Origin: Ctenosaura bakeri
Lineage: Eukaryota > Chordata > Lepidosauria > Squamata > Iguanidae
NCBI GenBank assembly: GCA_948474755.1
Contig: CAOLHI010001843.1
Location: 248,001 to 312,000 of the forward strand
Length of the DNA stretch: 64,000 bases
Direction of reading: 5' to 3'
Shown piece after piece: positions 22,792-34,624 of the stretch. Under the pieces are notes generated by a model. The model was not told the origin of the DNA. It made no database searches and saw nothing but the letters and a program-made list of their open reading frames with translations. Made by a program: the position numbers and the translations under genes. Each line of letters starts with the position of its first letter. The stretch's first letter is position 1.

Positions 22792-23012
22792 AACGGCAAT
22801 AGCAATAGCATGTGTATTTCTATAATGCTTATCAGCTAAGTGCTCTCTAAGTGGTTTACAATGTGTTAACTAATTGCCCCCAATAAGCTGGGTACTCATT
22901 TTACCAACCTGAGGAAGGATGGAAAGCAGAGTCAACCTGGAGCTTGGCAGAATCAAACTCACAACCTTGTGGCTGCAGTACCGGCATGTAACCACTGCGC
23001 CACCAGGGCTCA
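22792..23012 (-). mobile_element. tRNA-derived SINE (GTGGCGCAGTGGTTA head)
   Basis: On the minus strand it begins CCCTGGTGGCGCAGTGGTTA (box A region), has GGTTGTGAGTTTGATTCTGC (box B) and ends with ATAGAAATACACATGC and TGCTATTGCTATTGCC. It abuts the right end of the GC-rich transposon, so one inserted into or beside the other. Confidence 0.75.
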
Positions 23013-23680
23013 TCTGTTACCTATGACTGTGAGAAATGAATTGTAATAATGACAAAAATGATGTCCAGGTGAAACAGAATGGAGTATAGGCTTGTTTGGT
23101 TTTTCTAGGCAAGAACTCCTCAAATATCTTCATAGACTTCATGGAACGAACTCAATATTTTTAAGAGGAAAAATCCCAAACTGAAAATTCACGCATCTCG
23201 CTGTTTAGGTCTTAGCTTTGGGTTTTTAATCTCTGTGCCTTCAACCATTTTACCATTTTATTTTATTTTATTTTGTGGATGGTTGCTATGTCTTTTCTTT
23301 CTGATGGTCTCACCATCTTTAGTTACAATGTGATCTTCCCAAACTGGGAATAGCTATACCTTTTGAATCTGGCTAGTGCAGGTGGCTGGTCATTTCATTC
23401 TGTTCATTTTTTAGAAGAAATTCTCCAATCCTGCAAATTACTTCATAAATGCAATATGGAAAAATGCTTTTTTAAAAAAAAATCGATGTGAAAGAAAGGA
23501 AAATGAACAGATTAATATATCCATGTGGTTTTGCTGCTCCCTGTCAATTAAGCATACAACTCTATATTCTGTAGTATATTACTAAACCAATACATCTCCC
23601 ACTCCAAACTTCCAATAATTAAATCAACAGTACTGATAGATGAACAGATGTTAATTCCATAGGTGGGTTTGAACACCATG
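23013..23680. other. Unassigned AT-rich stretch
   Basis: Contains TTTTATTTTATTTTATTTTG near 23257. No element identified. Confidence 0.4.
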
Positions 23681-23683
23681 GAT

Positions 23684-23951
23684 CAGTGGCAGAGCTTAGA
23701 GTGTGCAGAGAGGAGGCAGGTGGGGGGCGGGCAGAGGAGCAAGGGTGTGGCTAGGGTGTGGGGGAGTGGCTATGGCACATGTGGTGTGGCTATGGTGCAT
23801 GGCTATGGGGCTACAGCAGATGGGGTGGGGCTACAGCACATGGAGGTGGGGCTATGGTGCGTGGGGGAGGGTAAGCAAGGAGCCATGGCACCCCCCCCAA
23901 ATTGCTTCCTGGGGTGCATTGCCCCCATTGCCCCCCGTCCCTATGCCGGGT
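23684..23951. mobile_element. CAGTGGC-ended element with G-rich tandem core
   Basis: Starts CAGTGGCAGAGCTTAG and ends CCGTCCCTATGCCGGG, a weak inverted pair. The core repeats GGGGCTACAGCACATGG/GTGGCTATGGTGC-like words, and a C-rich stretch precedes the right end. A shorter copy is at 41250-41431. Frames across it are low-complexity artefacts. Confidence 0.55.
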
Positions 23952-24800
23952 CATTCTTTACTCCCTGGTTGAAAATTCAAACAAAAAATCAGATGAGATC
24001 ACAAAAGATAAGATCAACTAAATATTCTCTGATTAGTTGTCAGAGCAAGTATAGTTTGCTTCTTTAACAACATTCCAGCTGTGGAGCCCCAGAAGACATC
24101 GTGACTGCTCTGGAAAAATCCAAGAACTGGGGGGGAGGGGGGAAGAACCAAGATATGGTGACCTTGGTGGATGTGGCTTCATGAAACTGAGTGACAGAAG
24201 AGCAGGTTTAAAAGAAGCAGGAAAACAGACTAGACCCTGACTCCAGGATATTAAAAGGGCAGAATTAGCCTGCCCTGTCAGAAGTAAGAAGAAGATTAGA
24301 TGCTATGCAGATGAGGCAAAAAGTTGACTGGGAAGATCAGAGTAGGGTCTAGAGTAAAAGGTAAGGATTCATTATGTCAGTTTGCAGAAGCCAAAGCCCC
24401 AGAGGTCTTAGCCAAGGGTCACAGCTGGCAGGAAGCAAAGAGAAGACAACAAACAGAACTAATAGAGATGAAAAAACAGAAACAGGTAGAGATTCTAACC
24501 CACTGAATCAATGCAAATGTGGTAAGTCACCATTTATGTAAACTCCACTGAATCAGTGGATTTCTGATTGGGACTGGCAATTGAATTTAGTTTGTAGTAA
24601 AGGAACTCTGGAATCAGACTCTGGGATTACGTCAACCACTACAGACCAAACAGGAATTGCTGGGGAATAAAAACCAATCACTTAAGAAGGTGAAACTTCT
24701 CTGTAATGACTTGAAAGAAAGTTGAAACATACCATGTCCACTCCTTTTATCAAATCACATAACACTAATAATAAAGGCTGAAATTGAAAGTGAAGGGTTA
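23952..24800. other. Unassigned stretch
   Basis: A purine-rich segment (about 24090-24520) with no coding or repeat signature that I recognise. Confidence 0.35.
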
Positions 24801-24807
24801 ATATAAT

Positions 24808-25240
24808 AGACTAGCGTATATACCCAATGTTGCCCAGGATTTTATTTTTTCATAGGTAATACTTGTTAGAAAGACTTGAGATCCTGTGTCTCTAATTCCC
24901 CAAACTGTCTTGCCCAGTACCTGTAACTTTTCCCCATATTCCCCAATCTCGTCTGTACTTAGAGTTATTAACATACAGAGGTTGGGTTCCAGAGCAAATA
25001 CACTGCCCTCCTCCTTGCTGCTAGGCATCATCTCCATAGCAACTGGCCTATTCCAGACAGACACAGCTGACTGAAACTCAAGAGCTCTCTGGTTGAGAAT
25101 TCTGAAGGCCCCTCCCTAAACTCCTTCAGGATTCCATAGAATCTTCTTAGGCAGCCAATCATATAAGGTCTTCACCTGACACAGCCAATCATATGGGGTC
25201 TTTGCCTGGCACAAACTTTGATTTTTATATATTAGATATA
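24808..25240. mobile_element. Composite repeat with a palindromic-MITE piece and a 30 bp duplication
   Basis: GACTAGCGTATATACCCAAT at the left and TTTTTATATATTAGATATA at the right look like ends of one AT-flanked element. Inside, 25083-25145 matches the right half of the GGCC-end MITE (GAGCTCTCTGGTTGAGAATTC, in parts), and CAGCCAATCATATGGGGTCT-type units occur twice in tandem at about 25154-25213. Confidence 0.5.
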
Positions 25241-26335
25241 ACATCTCAAAATATTTTTTATGATGTCATATAGTTGCCTTGACTATTTTTCATGGTTGAT
25301 AACTCTTAAGTGTAACCTAACCAATCCTGCTAGTGCTCCTGTCCACTAATTTTTCTTAACTCTAAGGGTTCACATACTTGAGGTACTACACCGTGCACTC
25401 TTTGCAATTATTATACAAATCACCATCCCAGTGCTTATTCTAAAATAGAAAAGAAAATTAATTTAAAGTCTATTGAATTCATGGAATACTTGAAGGATCT
25501 GTATGTAAAATTCTTCCAGGTATCATCAAATTTCAAAGTGATCAATGCTACTTCATGTGAAGTTCATTTAAAAAAAATCTTAGAAATGTGATGAGGTGAT
25601 GTTCATATGACTGGAACTTGCTTAAAAGGATAATAACAGCCTGAACAAAAACACCATAAGATCAAGTAGAAATCATTCCTGATTATCAGCTCTCACCTTG
25701 TTAGTTGTGATATTTAGCTTTGAATATTGACAGTCAGCAAAGGTTTATGCCCAAGGGTACAATTACTGTAATCTAGTAAATAAGGTGAAATCTACAGGGA
25801 CTCAATCCAATAAATCCTTTTAAAGCTCTCAAAAATACTAGGTAACACTTTTGAATGCTAACATAAGAAGAAATCAATCACAAAGATTTCCATTTTAATT
25901 CTATTTCCATTTTATCATTTTGGAAATTAATTACATTAGGCTAGACATGAGTTGGAACTTCATGTTCTTTTGGCTGGAATTAAAATGACTATCAAAGCAT
26001 AGCTGAAGTTTTTTACTTCCTTCACTTGTAAAACATATATAAGAAATATCACAAGAGTCTTGAAAATTCAGTAATAAAAATGAATGAAATAGCAATTAAT
26101 CTGAACAGAACTTATAGAAAACATCCACAAGCCAAGCTCTTCTATTTAAATTTATTTTGACAATCTACAACCTGATCTACTACCAGGAGACAGCCAAGTC
26201 TTCTCTTAGCATTTTAAGGAGCTATTTTCCCAAGATAACTTTGATTCCTAGTCTACTCTAACATTGATTTTTATATAATTTTAGTATAACTTTATTTAGT
26301 ATTATTTTATATGCATGTTTCATGTCTGAATATTT
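25241..26335. other. Unassigned AT-rich stretch
   Basis: No recognisable gene or repeat. Confidence 0.4.
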
Positions 26336-26339
26336 TTTA

Positions 26340-26670
26340 CAGGTTGTTTTGCACAAATAATGGGCATTTTCAATGCAAGAAACAGCTTTTTCTGCACAGA
26401 AAATAATATCCCTGAATAGAAATATTATTTTGCTCAGCCAAAATGTTGTTTCCTATGCAGAAAATGCTGTTGTTTTTTTATAGAAAATCACCCACATGCA
26501 AACTGGTACAGAGTAAATTACCTAGTATAGCATTTCCTACACAGGAAGTATTTCAGCATACAAAATCATTTTCTACATAGCAAATTCTGTTTCCTGTTAC
26601 AAAATACATTTTTTATGTGCAAAACAACTATATGTGAATTACACAGAATAAGTCCCAAATTGTGAAAAAT
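26340..26670. repeat. Repeat built of degenerate TTTCTGCACAGAAAAT-type units, second copy
   Basis: TTTCTGCACAGAAAATAATAT, GAATAGAAATATTATTTTG and CTATGCAGAAAATGCTG repeat at 30-45 bp spacing, as at 3885-4165. TGTGAATTACACAGAATAAG lies at the right edge. Confidence 0.5.
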
Positions 26671-26779
26671 CTTGTCAGTCCAGGGTTCTTTTTTACCATG
26701 GTTTCTCAGCACTTAAAAAATGTTTTTCAATATTTTTTTTAATAAAATCATCAAATATTCTTTCCATTGTGATAGATGC

Positions 26780-27385
26780 TGCTGCTGTGATTAAGGAGCA
26801 ACTAACTGTGCATGGGGCCAAGCCAGTGAGTGAGATAGATGATGCCTCTGAGATCTAGGAGCAACTGACTGCACCAAGGACTGGGCCAGTGAGTGAGCAA
26901 GTCAACCTGCAAACATCCCCTGTGCTGGAAGGTCAAACAGAGACAGCGTTGCCCCAACCAGCTCATGACTGAGAGGGAACCAGCAGTGATGCAGAGGAGT
27001 TGCAGCCAGCTGTGCCCATCAATCCTCAATCACGCAGAAGGTGGAAACGGGCTGCTCAGAGGAAGGTTGCATGGACTAGGCTGAGGAAACAATAACAAGT
27101 AGCACCTGTTCACAGTGGTTATTTAAGTCTGCCGGTGTGGCTGCTCCTTGCTTGCAGCAAATTATTAGCAAGCCCACACAGCTTTTGTGTCTCCTGCTCC
27201 CTGAAACCCTCAAGACGGATCTCTGTCTCCTGAACCTTTGGACTGGACCTTGACCTGGCTCGGCTTGTGTTTTCCTGGTGTTTGGTATATTTGAACTCTC
27301 CCTGAAAGTATTCCTGATCTCTCTGTTCCCTTGCTGGCTGCAGCACGGTAGGAAGAGATTCCTGACATCCATCTTTAATCATTGT
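26780..27385. mobile_element. Possible retroelement LTR or promoter fragment
   Basis: Begins with two ~65 bp tandem units (AGGAGCAACTGACTG and GGGCCAGTGAGTGAG), then CAGTGGTTATTTAAGTCTGC, a TATA-like box, followed by CT-rich sequence with TTTGGACTGGACCTTGACC. It resembles the promoter region of vertebrate LTR-type elements. Ends and partner not found. Confidence 0.3.
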
Positions 27386-27559
27386 ACCTGTGTACTCTTT
27401 CCACCCCTGTTATTTTGAAACTATAAGCCAAGCTAGGAAAGCAGGATTATCCTACAGACATTAAACCCAGTTTCCCAGTTCAGATGCAACAGAAAACTGT
27501 AGTTTAAGAAACCACAGAAGTATACTGTAATATGATAGGACACATATGAGAAAAAGAAA

Positions 27560-28375
27560 GAAGTTTGCTGGTGTTTGTTCTGCAGATTCAAGGATATGTT
27601 TTCCTGGATTGAATCTATCCATCTGTACTGCAGTCTTCCTCTTTTCCTACTGCCTTCTGCCTTTCTCAATGTTGTCTTTTCTAGTAAGTCATGCCTTCTC
27701 ATGATATGGCCAAAGTATGATAGTCTGAATTTAGTCATCTTGGCTTCTAGGGAGAGTTTGGATTGTTTTGCTCTAGGACTTATTTTTTAGTTTTGTTAGC
27801 AGTCTGCAGTATCTGTGGAGCTCTTCTCCAGCACCACACTTCAAATGAGTTTTATTTTCCTCTGATCAGCTTTCTTCACTCTCCAGCTCTCACAACCATA
27901 CACAGAAAGTGTTAATAGGATGGCATGGACAATCCTAACTTCAGTATTCAGTGATGTATCTTCATACTTCAGAATCTTGTCTAGTTTCTTCATAGCTACC
28001 ATCCCAAGCTCTTGATTTCTACTGACTTCTTGACTGCAGTCTCCATTCCGATTAATGATAGAGCCAAGATATAGAAAATCTTGAACTATTTCAATGTCTT
28101 CATCCACCACTACAAAGTTAATTTAAATAATCTGTTGTCATTATTTTTGTTTGCATAGTATTCAGCTGTAAATCTGCCTTTGCACTTTCTTCTTTGACTT
28201 CTTCAGTAATTATTCCATATCTTTGCTATTTTCTGCATTTCTTAAAGTGTTGATAGTCTTTCCCCAATTTTTACGCCTTTGTCCTCTCAGCTTAATCCTG
28301 TTTTATGGACAATACGTTCAGTGTACAAATTAAATGCATAGGGGGTAAAGTGCAACCTTGTGTGTGTGTGTGTGT
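27560..28375 (-). mobile_element. BovB-type RTE LINE, C-terminal ORF2 fragment
   Basis: The minus strand encodes VQDFLYLGSIINRNGDCSQE, then VAMKKLDKILKYEDTSLNTE, VYGCESWRVKKADQRKI, and after a frame break FGHIMRRHDLLEKTTL and RKRGRLQYRWIDSI. These are the segments after the reverse transcriptase catalytic core in BovB/RTE ORF2. It is 5' truncated and frameshifted, so inactive. BovB is known for horizontal transfer among squamates and other vertebrates and is the likely helper of the Sauria SINEs here. Confidence 0.88.
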
Positions 28376-28381
28376 GTGTGT
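28359..28381. repeat. (TG)n microsatellite
   Basis: About 11 TG units directly beside the BovB fragment. Confidence 0.85.
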
Positions 28382-28684
28382 AGCTCTGGTTGCATTACAT
28401 CAACCTTCACTGGGTTGCTTTATCATCTGCATATTTAGTCAGCACAACACTCACCCATTCACCCCTCAATCTCCTGCTCTCCCCAGTAGATAAAAGTAGC
28501 CCTACAACCTTGACCTTTGCACCTGCCCTTCTATAAAAATGTCCAAGATGAAAAGACTCTTTTCATTTTCTCAATGGGGAACCATGAATAGGATGAGCAC
28601 AAATTCATTGATCTTGCAAGCGCCTTACTTAGAGCAGCTTTGCTTAATCAGTTAAAAAACAACAACAACCGAACTGCAAAGGGA

Positions 28685-28885
28685 ATATGTTTCTCATTTT
28701 ATTTTATTTTTATTTATTGGATTCATACCCTAACTTTCTCCTTATGCAGGATCCAAGACAGCCTACAACATTTAAAAAATAGAGTACAGTTAAAACATTA
28801 TTTATCCAAAAGGTTTAAAAGAATTAAACCTGAGTTCAATTAAAAGCAGCAGATTAAAACAATATAAAAGCACAGATCATAAAAA
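28685..28885 (-). mobile_element. L2/CR1-like LINE 3' tail
   Basis: TTTATTTTTATTTATTGGAT, then ATACCCTAACTTTCTCC, GCAGGATCCAAGACAGCCTA and ACAGTTAAAACATTATT resemble the 3' tails of squamate L2/CR1-like LINEs, seen in reverse. Confidence 0.5.
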
Positions 28886-28889
28886 GCTG

Positions 28890-30090
28890 GTGTCCTAAAA
28901 GAAGAGGTACCTGTATGCATCACCATAACTATCATTTCCTGTTACCGTTTCATCTATTCACTCTGTATGGAATAACCTAAAAATACTTTGGTTAATCTGC
29001 AAGTGGGCAGGAGTTTCAAATAGCATACATCCCTAGGTGACTCTGTTTATACCTGTTGGAAACTTTGACAGTGTTGGAATTGAAACTAAAAAGCCATCTG
29101 CCATTACAATTAATCATCCATCTCAGTACTGGTGCCCTTAGTCAGATGCATAAGCACAATATGAAATTATCAAAATTACATTACTATGCTACATTTCTCT
29201 ACATTACTCAGGGCCTACAAGTAATTAGATCATGAGTTTTAAAAAATTTTCATGCCATATTAATTTAAATAAGGATGAGAAGATTTTCCTTTTTCTGTCC
29301 CTATATTAATTCATGCGGTCATTCTGCCCTGGGTTCTTTTTCTGAATTCCAGTTTAACTGTAAAAAGTTGCTTAAAAAAAAAAACATAATTGGAGCATTA
29401 TGCACAGCTTGTCACAGAGTTCAGTTCCTTGTGTTGATTTGCATCTTTTACTTCTAAACAATCTGTGCACAAGTATAAATTGATAAACACTGTGAACCAT
29501 GGTGAGATCGCATTCAGGACTGTATAACACATGCTGTTGTCAGTTTATATTATTAATAGTACTGAAAAGTAACCCAACATGTATCTTATCTACTAACACA
29601 TGTTGGGACAATTACTCTTAGGGTGGCTTCTTTCCATTTAAAGAAAAAAGAAAAGGAAATACATCATCAAAAAGAGGATAGAAAGGACACATAATAATAT
29701 GTTTGCATGTGTCAATTTATATGTATCTATGGAAATACAAAAATAATTTCCATCATCTAAATAGAAAAATCTTACATGTGGCAAAAAGACTGTGATCAGA
29801 CAACTTGTATCGCTGCTCAGCCTGTTGTCCAGATGTAAACTGTTGACGGGCAACTTCAAGAACTTTGCTTTGTCTTTTGAATTAGATTTGGAAAGGCTTG
29901 CACCTCAAACAGGACTCTGCTTTGTAAAGTAATACACTTGGCCACAGCAGTTACTCTCCCTCTTGCCTTCTTGTTCAACCATTTTTAGGGTCAAACAATG
30001 GGTACATTAAGGAAATAGTATACAGCTCTGTGTCTACTTTTATTGTATTCTAAAGGAAGTATACCAGCTCAGCTCTGGACTGACCACTCA
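28890..30090. other. Unassigned AT-rich stretch
   Basis: No supported gene. A GTAAGA donor-like site at about 29775 (minus) follows a short open frame, but nothing marks it as an exon. Confidence 0.35.
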
Positions 30091-30095
30091 ACATG

Positions 30096-30524
30096 TGCCC
30101 TTTTTGCACACATTTCTTTTTGCGCGAGCACCCCTTGAGCATCACGTGAATGGGAGCGTCGGTCCATACAACGCACTCCCACTTATGTGACGCTCAGGAG
30201 GCTAAAGCGGGGCACGCACACATTTTCTTATTTTCGGCTCTAAGCCAAAATACTGCACAGTTGTGCAATGCTCGCGGTGCCCTAGAGCATTTACCTGCGT
30301 GCGGTGCATCGGCAAGCCGGGGCGGTTGCGCTTCCTTCCCCCAGCACAGCCTACAGCTCCTAGACTGCACTGCGGAAGGAAGGAAGGGGTGCTAGCACAA
30401 CGGTTGTGCGACCAGAAACCCAGCTGCGGTATAATGGAGGGGCGATGTGAGTGCCTTGTGCAAGAGGCTGCTTGCGCGAACGGCACTCCCCACCTCCGCG
30501 AGCAGGTAACATGTGAAAAGGGCC
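30096..30524. mobile_element. GC-rich GGCC-end non-autonomous DNA transposon
   Basis: 429 bp from (T)GCCCTTTTTGCACA to TGTGAAAAGGGCC with an ATG duplication on both sides. The left part holds a stem, TGAGCATCACGTGAATGGG facing CCCACTTATGTGACGCTCA. The middle has CAGTTGTGCAATGCTCGCGG, also found in the element at 34625. Confidence 0.88.
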
Positions 30525-30780
30525 ATGGACAGGAGAGCCTGAAGTCTTCCCACTTGTCCCAAATACCCCCCTTGAATCTGGAGGGTTTTTTTCCCCCTAT
30601 GCATAAGAGTAGTGTGAATATTGGGAGGGAAGTATCAGGAAGGAAAAATTAAATCTCTTCTTCCTGGGACTACTGTTCTTTTTCCCGGTTAGGGGCCTAC
30701 ACATTTAGTTAAGGGCAATACAAAACCAGAACTAGACCTGAACATAATATACATTTTGATTCTTGGAATATAGCATTTCT

Positions 30781-30955
30781 GGAGCCAGACTAGTACAGCG
30801 GTTTGAGTATTGGATTAGGACTCTAGGAGACCAAGATCTGAATACTCATTTAACTGTGGAATCCCACTGAGTGTATTGGGTAGGGTGTACTCTCTTATCC
30901 TCAGGGGAAGGCAAGAACAACCTATCAACAACAATATATCAAGAACAACATGTAA
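30781..30955 (+). mobile_element. Sauria-type SINE, degraded
   Basis: AGTACAGCGGTTTGAGTATT, GGATTAGGACTCTAGGAGAC and AGATCTGAATACTC preserve the tRNA-like head. The tail has decayed into CAACAACAATA. Confidence 0.55.
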
Positions 30956-31109
30956 TACTCCAGAGAGATTGACTGATCTCAGATTTGCATAATTTAGCCT
31001 TGGGCCAGGAAGGCAGAAGGTGCTTCAAGAGAGTTGGGAAGGTCTGCAGAACTTACAGATGCAGATAGGCCTAACAACTTGGAAGAATATGGTAGTATCA
31101 ATTTTAATT

Positions 31110-31630
31110 AGAAAAACTTACTGGATATTATTTATTTTCTATCTTATCTTTCTCCCAGTATGAATCCAAATGTGGGTTACAGCTCAGATTAAAACAGCTA
31201 AAAAAGGTTAAATCATTGCAATAGAAAGAGTATTGAAAACCAGTAAATAAGCTAGCCTGTTAAAAAACACCATTAATGTAAAACAGTTTAAAGGGATCTG
31301 GAACATAATAATAAGAATAAAAGGACAGCACCCAGCATCAACTGAAACAGTCAGTTGATAAGCAAAAGCCTGTCCTTGCTTCTTCGCTTGCAAGAAGACC
31401 CTCTTTAGTGTCCCCATCAAACATGCTTGTGATGGATACAGAGAGAAAGCCCTCCCACGAAGACCTTAAAGCCTGGGTAGGGCTGTATAGAAAAATAAAA
31501 TTATTTGGATATGGCTAAACCCAAGCCATACAGGGCTTTATAGCTCATAACCAGAACTTTGTGTTCCCTCTTTGTCTGAAGAAGGGTCATATGTTATTTC
31601 ATAGATTTGGTCTATTATGTACTACTAAAT
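31110..31630 (-). mobile_element. L2-like LINE 3' untranslated remnant
   Basis: AGTATGAATCCAAATGTGGG, GAAAGCCCTCCCACGAAGAC and CCATACAGGGCTTTATAGCT are phrases seen in the 3' part of squamate L2/CR1-like elements. No protein motif remains. Confidence 0.45.
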
Positions 31631-31639
31631 AGAGGCATG

Positions 31640-34150
31640 GCATCTACAATTATTAAGGGCCTTTACAGTGGAAACCATATTATTATAAAACACATGCAGC
31701 TTTAATAACAAGCTTCAGCTTTTAATTAAAAAACACAAAGCTTCTTACAGAAAGGTGTTACCATTTAAGCTGTGAGCATGAAGAAGAAATTTTGTTGAAG
31801 AAAATGGGGGGGGAACCTCCTCTGATATTTGCTCCACTTTTTGGCTTTCTCTCTGCTAATCTGTTGTGATCAACAGGAAAACTTGGAAGTCACATTATCT
31901 TCTTGCTGGAGAGTTAGACAACTACCCTTACACTCTGAAAGAAAACCCAGAATCAGGGTTCCCAGCATTTCCTCTCAGTGACACCACTGAAAGCCCTATC
32001 ATATTATAAGTGGCGCCACAGATACACTGAGTGTATTCACAGAAGCTTTTGCCCTGCAAATAAATCTGTGTACTTATTTCATGCCCATCATGTTAGACTG
32101 ATATACTGTAAAAGTGCTACAGCTTTTTGTTGCCCAGTGAATCTATGATGTCTGACCTTCCAGAAATGGGATTGGAATTCATGGCTTGTTCAAGAAGCAG
32201 ACAGTCAGGCTATGACATTTTCAACTGCTGCAATCCATTTCTGTTTGTCATGAGATAATCACAGTGATCATATCATGCCAGGAGAGAGAGAAAAGATGGG
32301 TGTGGGTTTGTGTGTGTATAAATATATATATATATATATATATATGTAGTATATATAAAGGTTTCATGACAGTGTGGAAAGAAATCTCACTTTAATTTTA
32401 TCATGAGTGGGTGTATGCCCTATAATGAATGACACTTCCTCTCCTTTGAGGTAAAAAAGGCTATTTGGGTTTTTCTTCCCCTTAAATGGCAACAAAATAA
32501 GTATTACAAACCTTGGTATGCAGTAGGTCCTCTAATGTTCAACCTTTAAAGTGAAGTGCAAACAAGCTTTTACAAAACATAATATCAACACCAAAGTTAT
32601 CCCAGAATCTGATGTCTCTGAGATATACAAAAGGTCACACAGAAGAACCTGGAAATGATTGAAGAATCTGGAGGAGGCTGTGAGTTAAGTTTTTTTTCAG
32701 AAGATTTCCTCAGTCCAGCCTTTCTGAAAATATTACCCCCTATACTAACTCTGAATGAGATTTGTTCAGAGTTCCCCTCAACAATTCAGGTTAATCCATT
32801 TTAAAAACAAACAAATAAGAAAGATGATAAAACAAGATATATTTTAGCATACTTCATGTTCTGAAGGGAAACATCAACCAAACGGAGAGGAAAAAAATAG
32901 GCTAAAATGTCTGCTATTCCGTGTCATACATAAAGCTGTTTCAATGTAGCTTCACAGAGTTGCCAAGTTTGTACTGTGATAACACTGAGATGTCAAGTCC
33001 AAAATCTGAGACCAAAAGATGTCCCCTGGTGGTAACAGTAAACATGATGATATTATGTATCAACCATAGCTGCTCAAAGTATGTTATTCAAATAAAAGAA
33101 AAAGAAACAAGCCCAACAAAAGGAGAATAAAAACACATGTTTCAAGGTAGCATTTTTACCCTGAGATTCCTCTCCCATGCTGTGAGGACTCGAAAGAAAG
33201 ATTCAGTCCTTCAGATCTGATTAAAAAAATTATACCAAGAAAGTAAAAATGAAGTACAAATAGGCAGAATAATGTTCTGTGATCATAGGGTATCTCTGTT
33301 TATGAATCTATTCAAAATGAATGACTTTCTTAACTTTTCCATATAAAATGATCCTGAAAGTTTTAGGTACTGGTAACTGAATATTCCAACTCATTTCTTT
33401 GCATTTCAAGGTAAGCTGTGCAATTAACTTAGCAAAGGGAAGGAAGATACAGATTGAAAAGAAAAGGATACTAGCAAATTAGGGAGAAAACTGCTTATTA
33501 TGAACCCCTCACTAGGATTGCCATGTCATTTTGTTCCAAGTTTTATATCTGTTCTGTACTATCTAAAATCAAACTCAACAAAAGCCTATTATGGATCAGT
33601 GTATATAGCTACAGTATCCTATCTTCTTTCTATAAATCATTTCTACCGTACTTTGGTAGGTGAAATTTTTGAAATTACCTCCAGTCTGCTGCCCAAACAT
33701 TAGCAAGCAAAAAAAGGCGGGAGTTTTTCTCCCTCTTTTGGAATAAAAAGTTGTATGCATTGATATATATTTCACATTTGCAGGACATTCAAAGGTAAAG
33801 GATTCTGGAAACCACAAAGTACCAGCAAATTAAATAGAGTGTTTCTAAACTGATTTCTAAAACATTTTGGAAATAAAAATGATGACTTTTTGAGTATATT
33901 AAAATGTAATAGGTGCAAGCCTTTTTTTTTTTTTTAAAAGATTTGAATAAAACAAGAAAACAATATTTTTCTTTGTTTTTTCCCCTCTTCAATTGTCATG
34001 ACGTATGGCTGTTCAATTGCCCTGACCTGGCAGTATGTCCTGGAAGGCCCATGATCACTAGTTCTGCAAACTATAATCCAAAAAGGTAACATTTACAGAC
34101 TCTGACACTAGTATGTCATGATATAACATAGTCCGATTAGTACTGCAATT
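31640..34150. other. Unassigned AT-rich stretch
   Basis: Only a (TA)n run at about 32313-32345 and a poly-T run near 33920 stand out. No gene or named repeat is visible. Confidence 0.4.
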
Positions 34151-34159
34151 AGTGTGGCC

Positions 34160-34390
34160 TGCTGAGATCTTACTCTGAGCAGAATTTGTGCAGGGAACAA
34201 CATTTTTTGTCCAAAAAATAATCATTTGCATAGAAATATCAGTTTTTGCGCGCGCGCACACACACACACTGTTTCCTGAACAGAATATTTTGTTTTCTGT
34301 GCAAAACAACCACGGATGGATTTTGTGCTGAACAAATCCTGAATTGTGAACAGGCAATGAAAATAGTTTCTCATAGTGGGGGGAATAATG
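34160..34390. repeat. Degenerate TTTCTGTGCA-unit repeat, third copy
   Basis: GAATTTGTGCAGGGAACAAC, CAAAAAATAATCATTTGC and TTTTCTGTGCAAAACAAC match the unit type of 3885-4165, partly inverted. It is interrupted by a CG/CA microsatellite at 34246-34269. Confidence 0.45.
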
Positions 34391-34624
34391 GTAGAATTTC
34401 ACATTGCTTCCTTCAAGAATTTCCTTAAAGAATTACCTCCCTAACACACGCACATCTTTACCTCTACTGCTCATCATAAAGTGGAAGGATGGCCTCCAAA
34501 ATGAAGAAACTTTCCCTATTCATGTAGGGTCCCCAAATTATGGATAACCCTGGCATATCTTACTTCAAGTTCATACAGGGAGCAATCTGGAAGAAAAAGC
34601 CCCTGCTGAATGCATGTTCACTCT

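Noticed and set aside
22134..22839. Arg/Pro/Ala-rich frames up to 135 codons
   Set aside because: Stop-poor GC-rich transposon and minisatellite sequence; frames are open on both strands at once.
29638..29859. Minus-strand short frame with a GTAAGA donor
   Set aside because: Its translation does not resemble the upstream glypican exon and is bounded by a stop close upstream.
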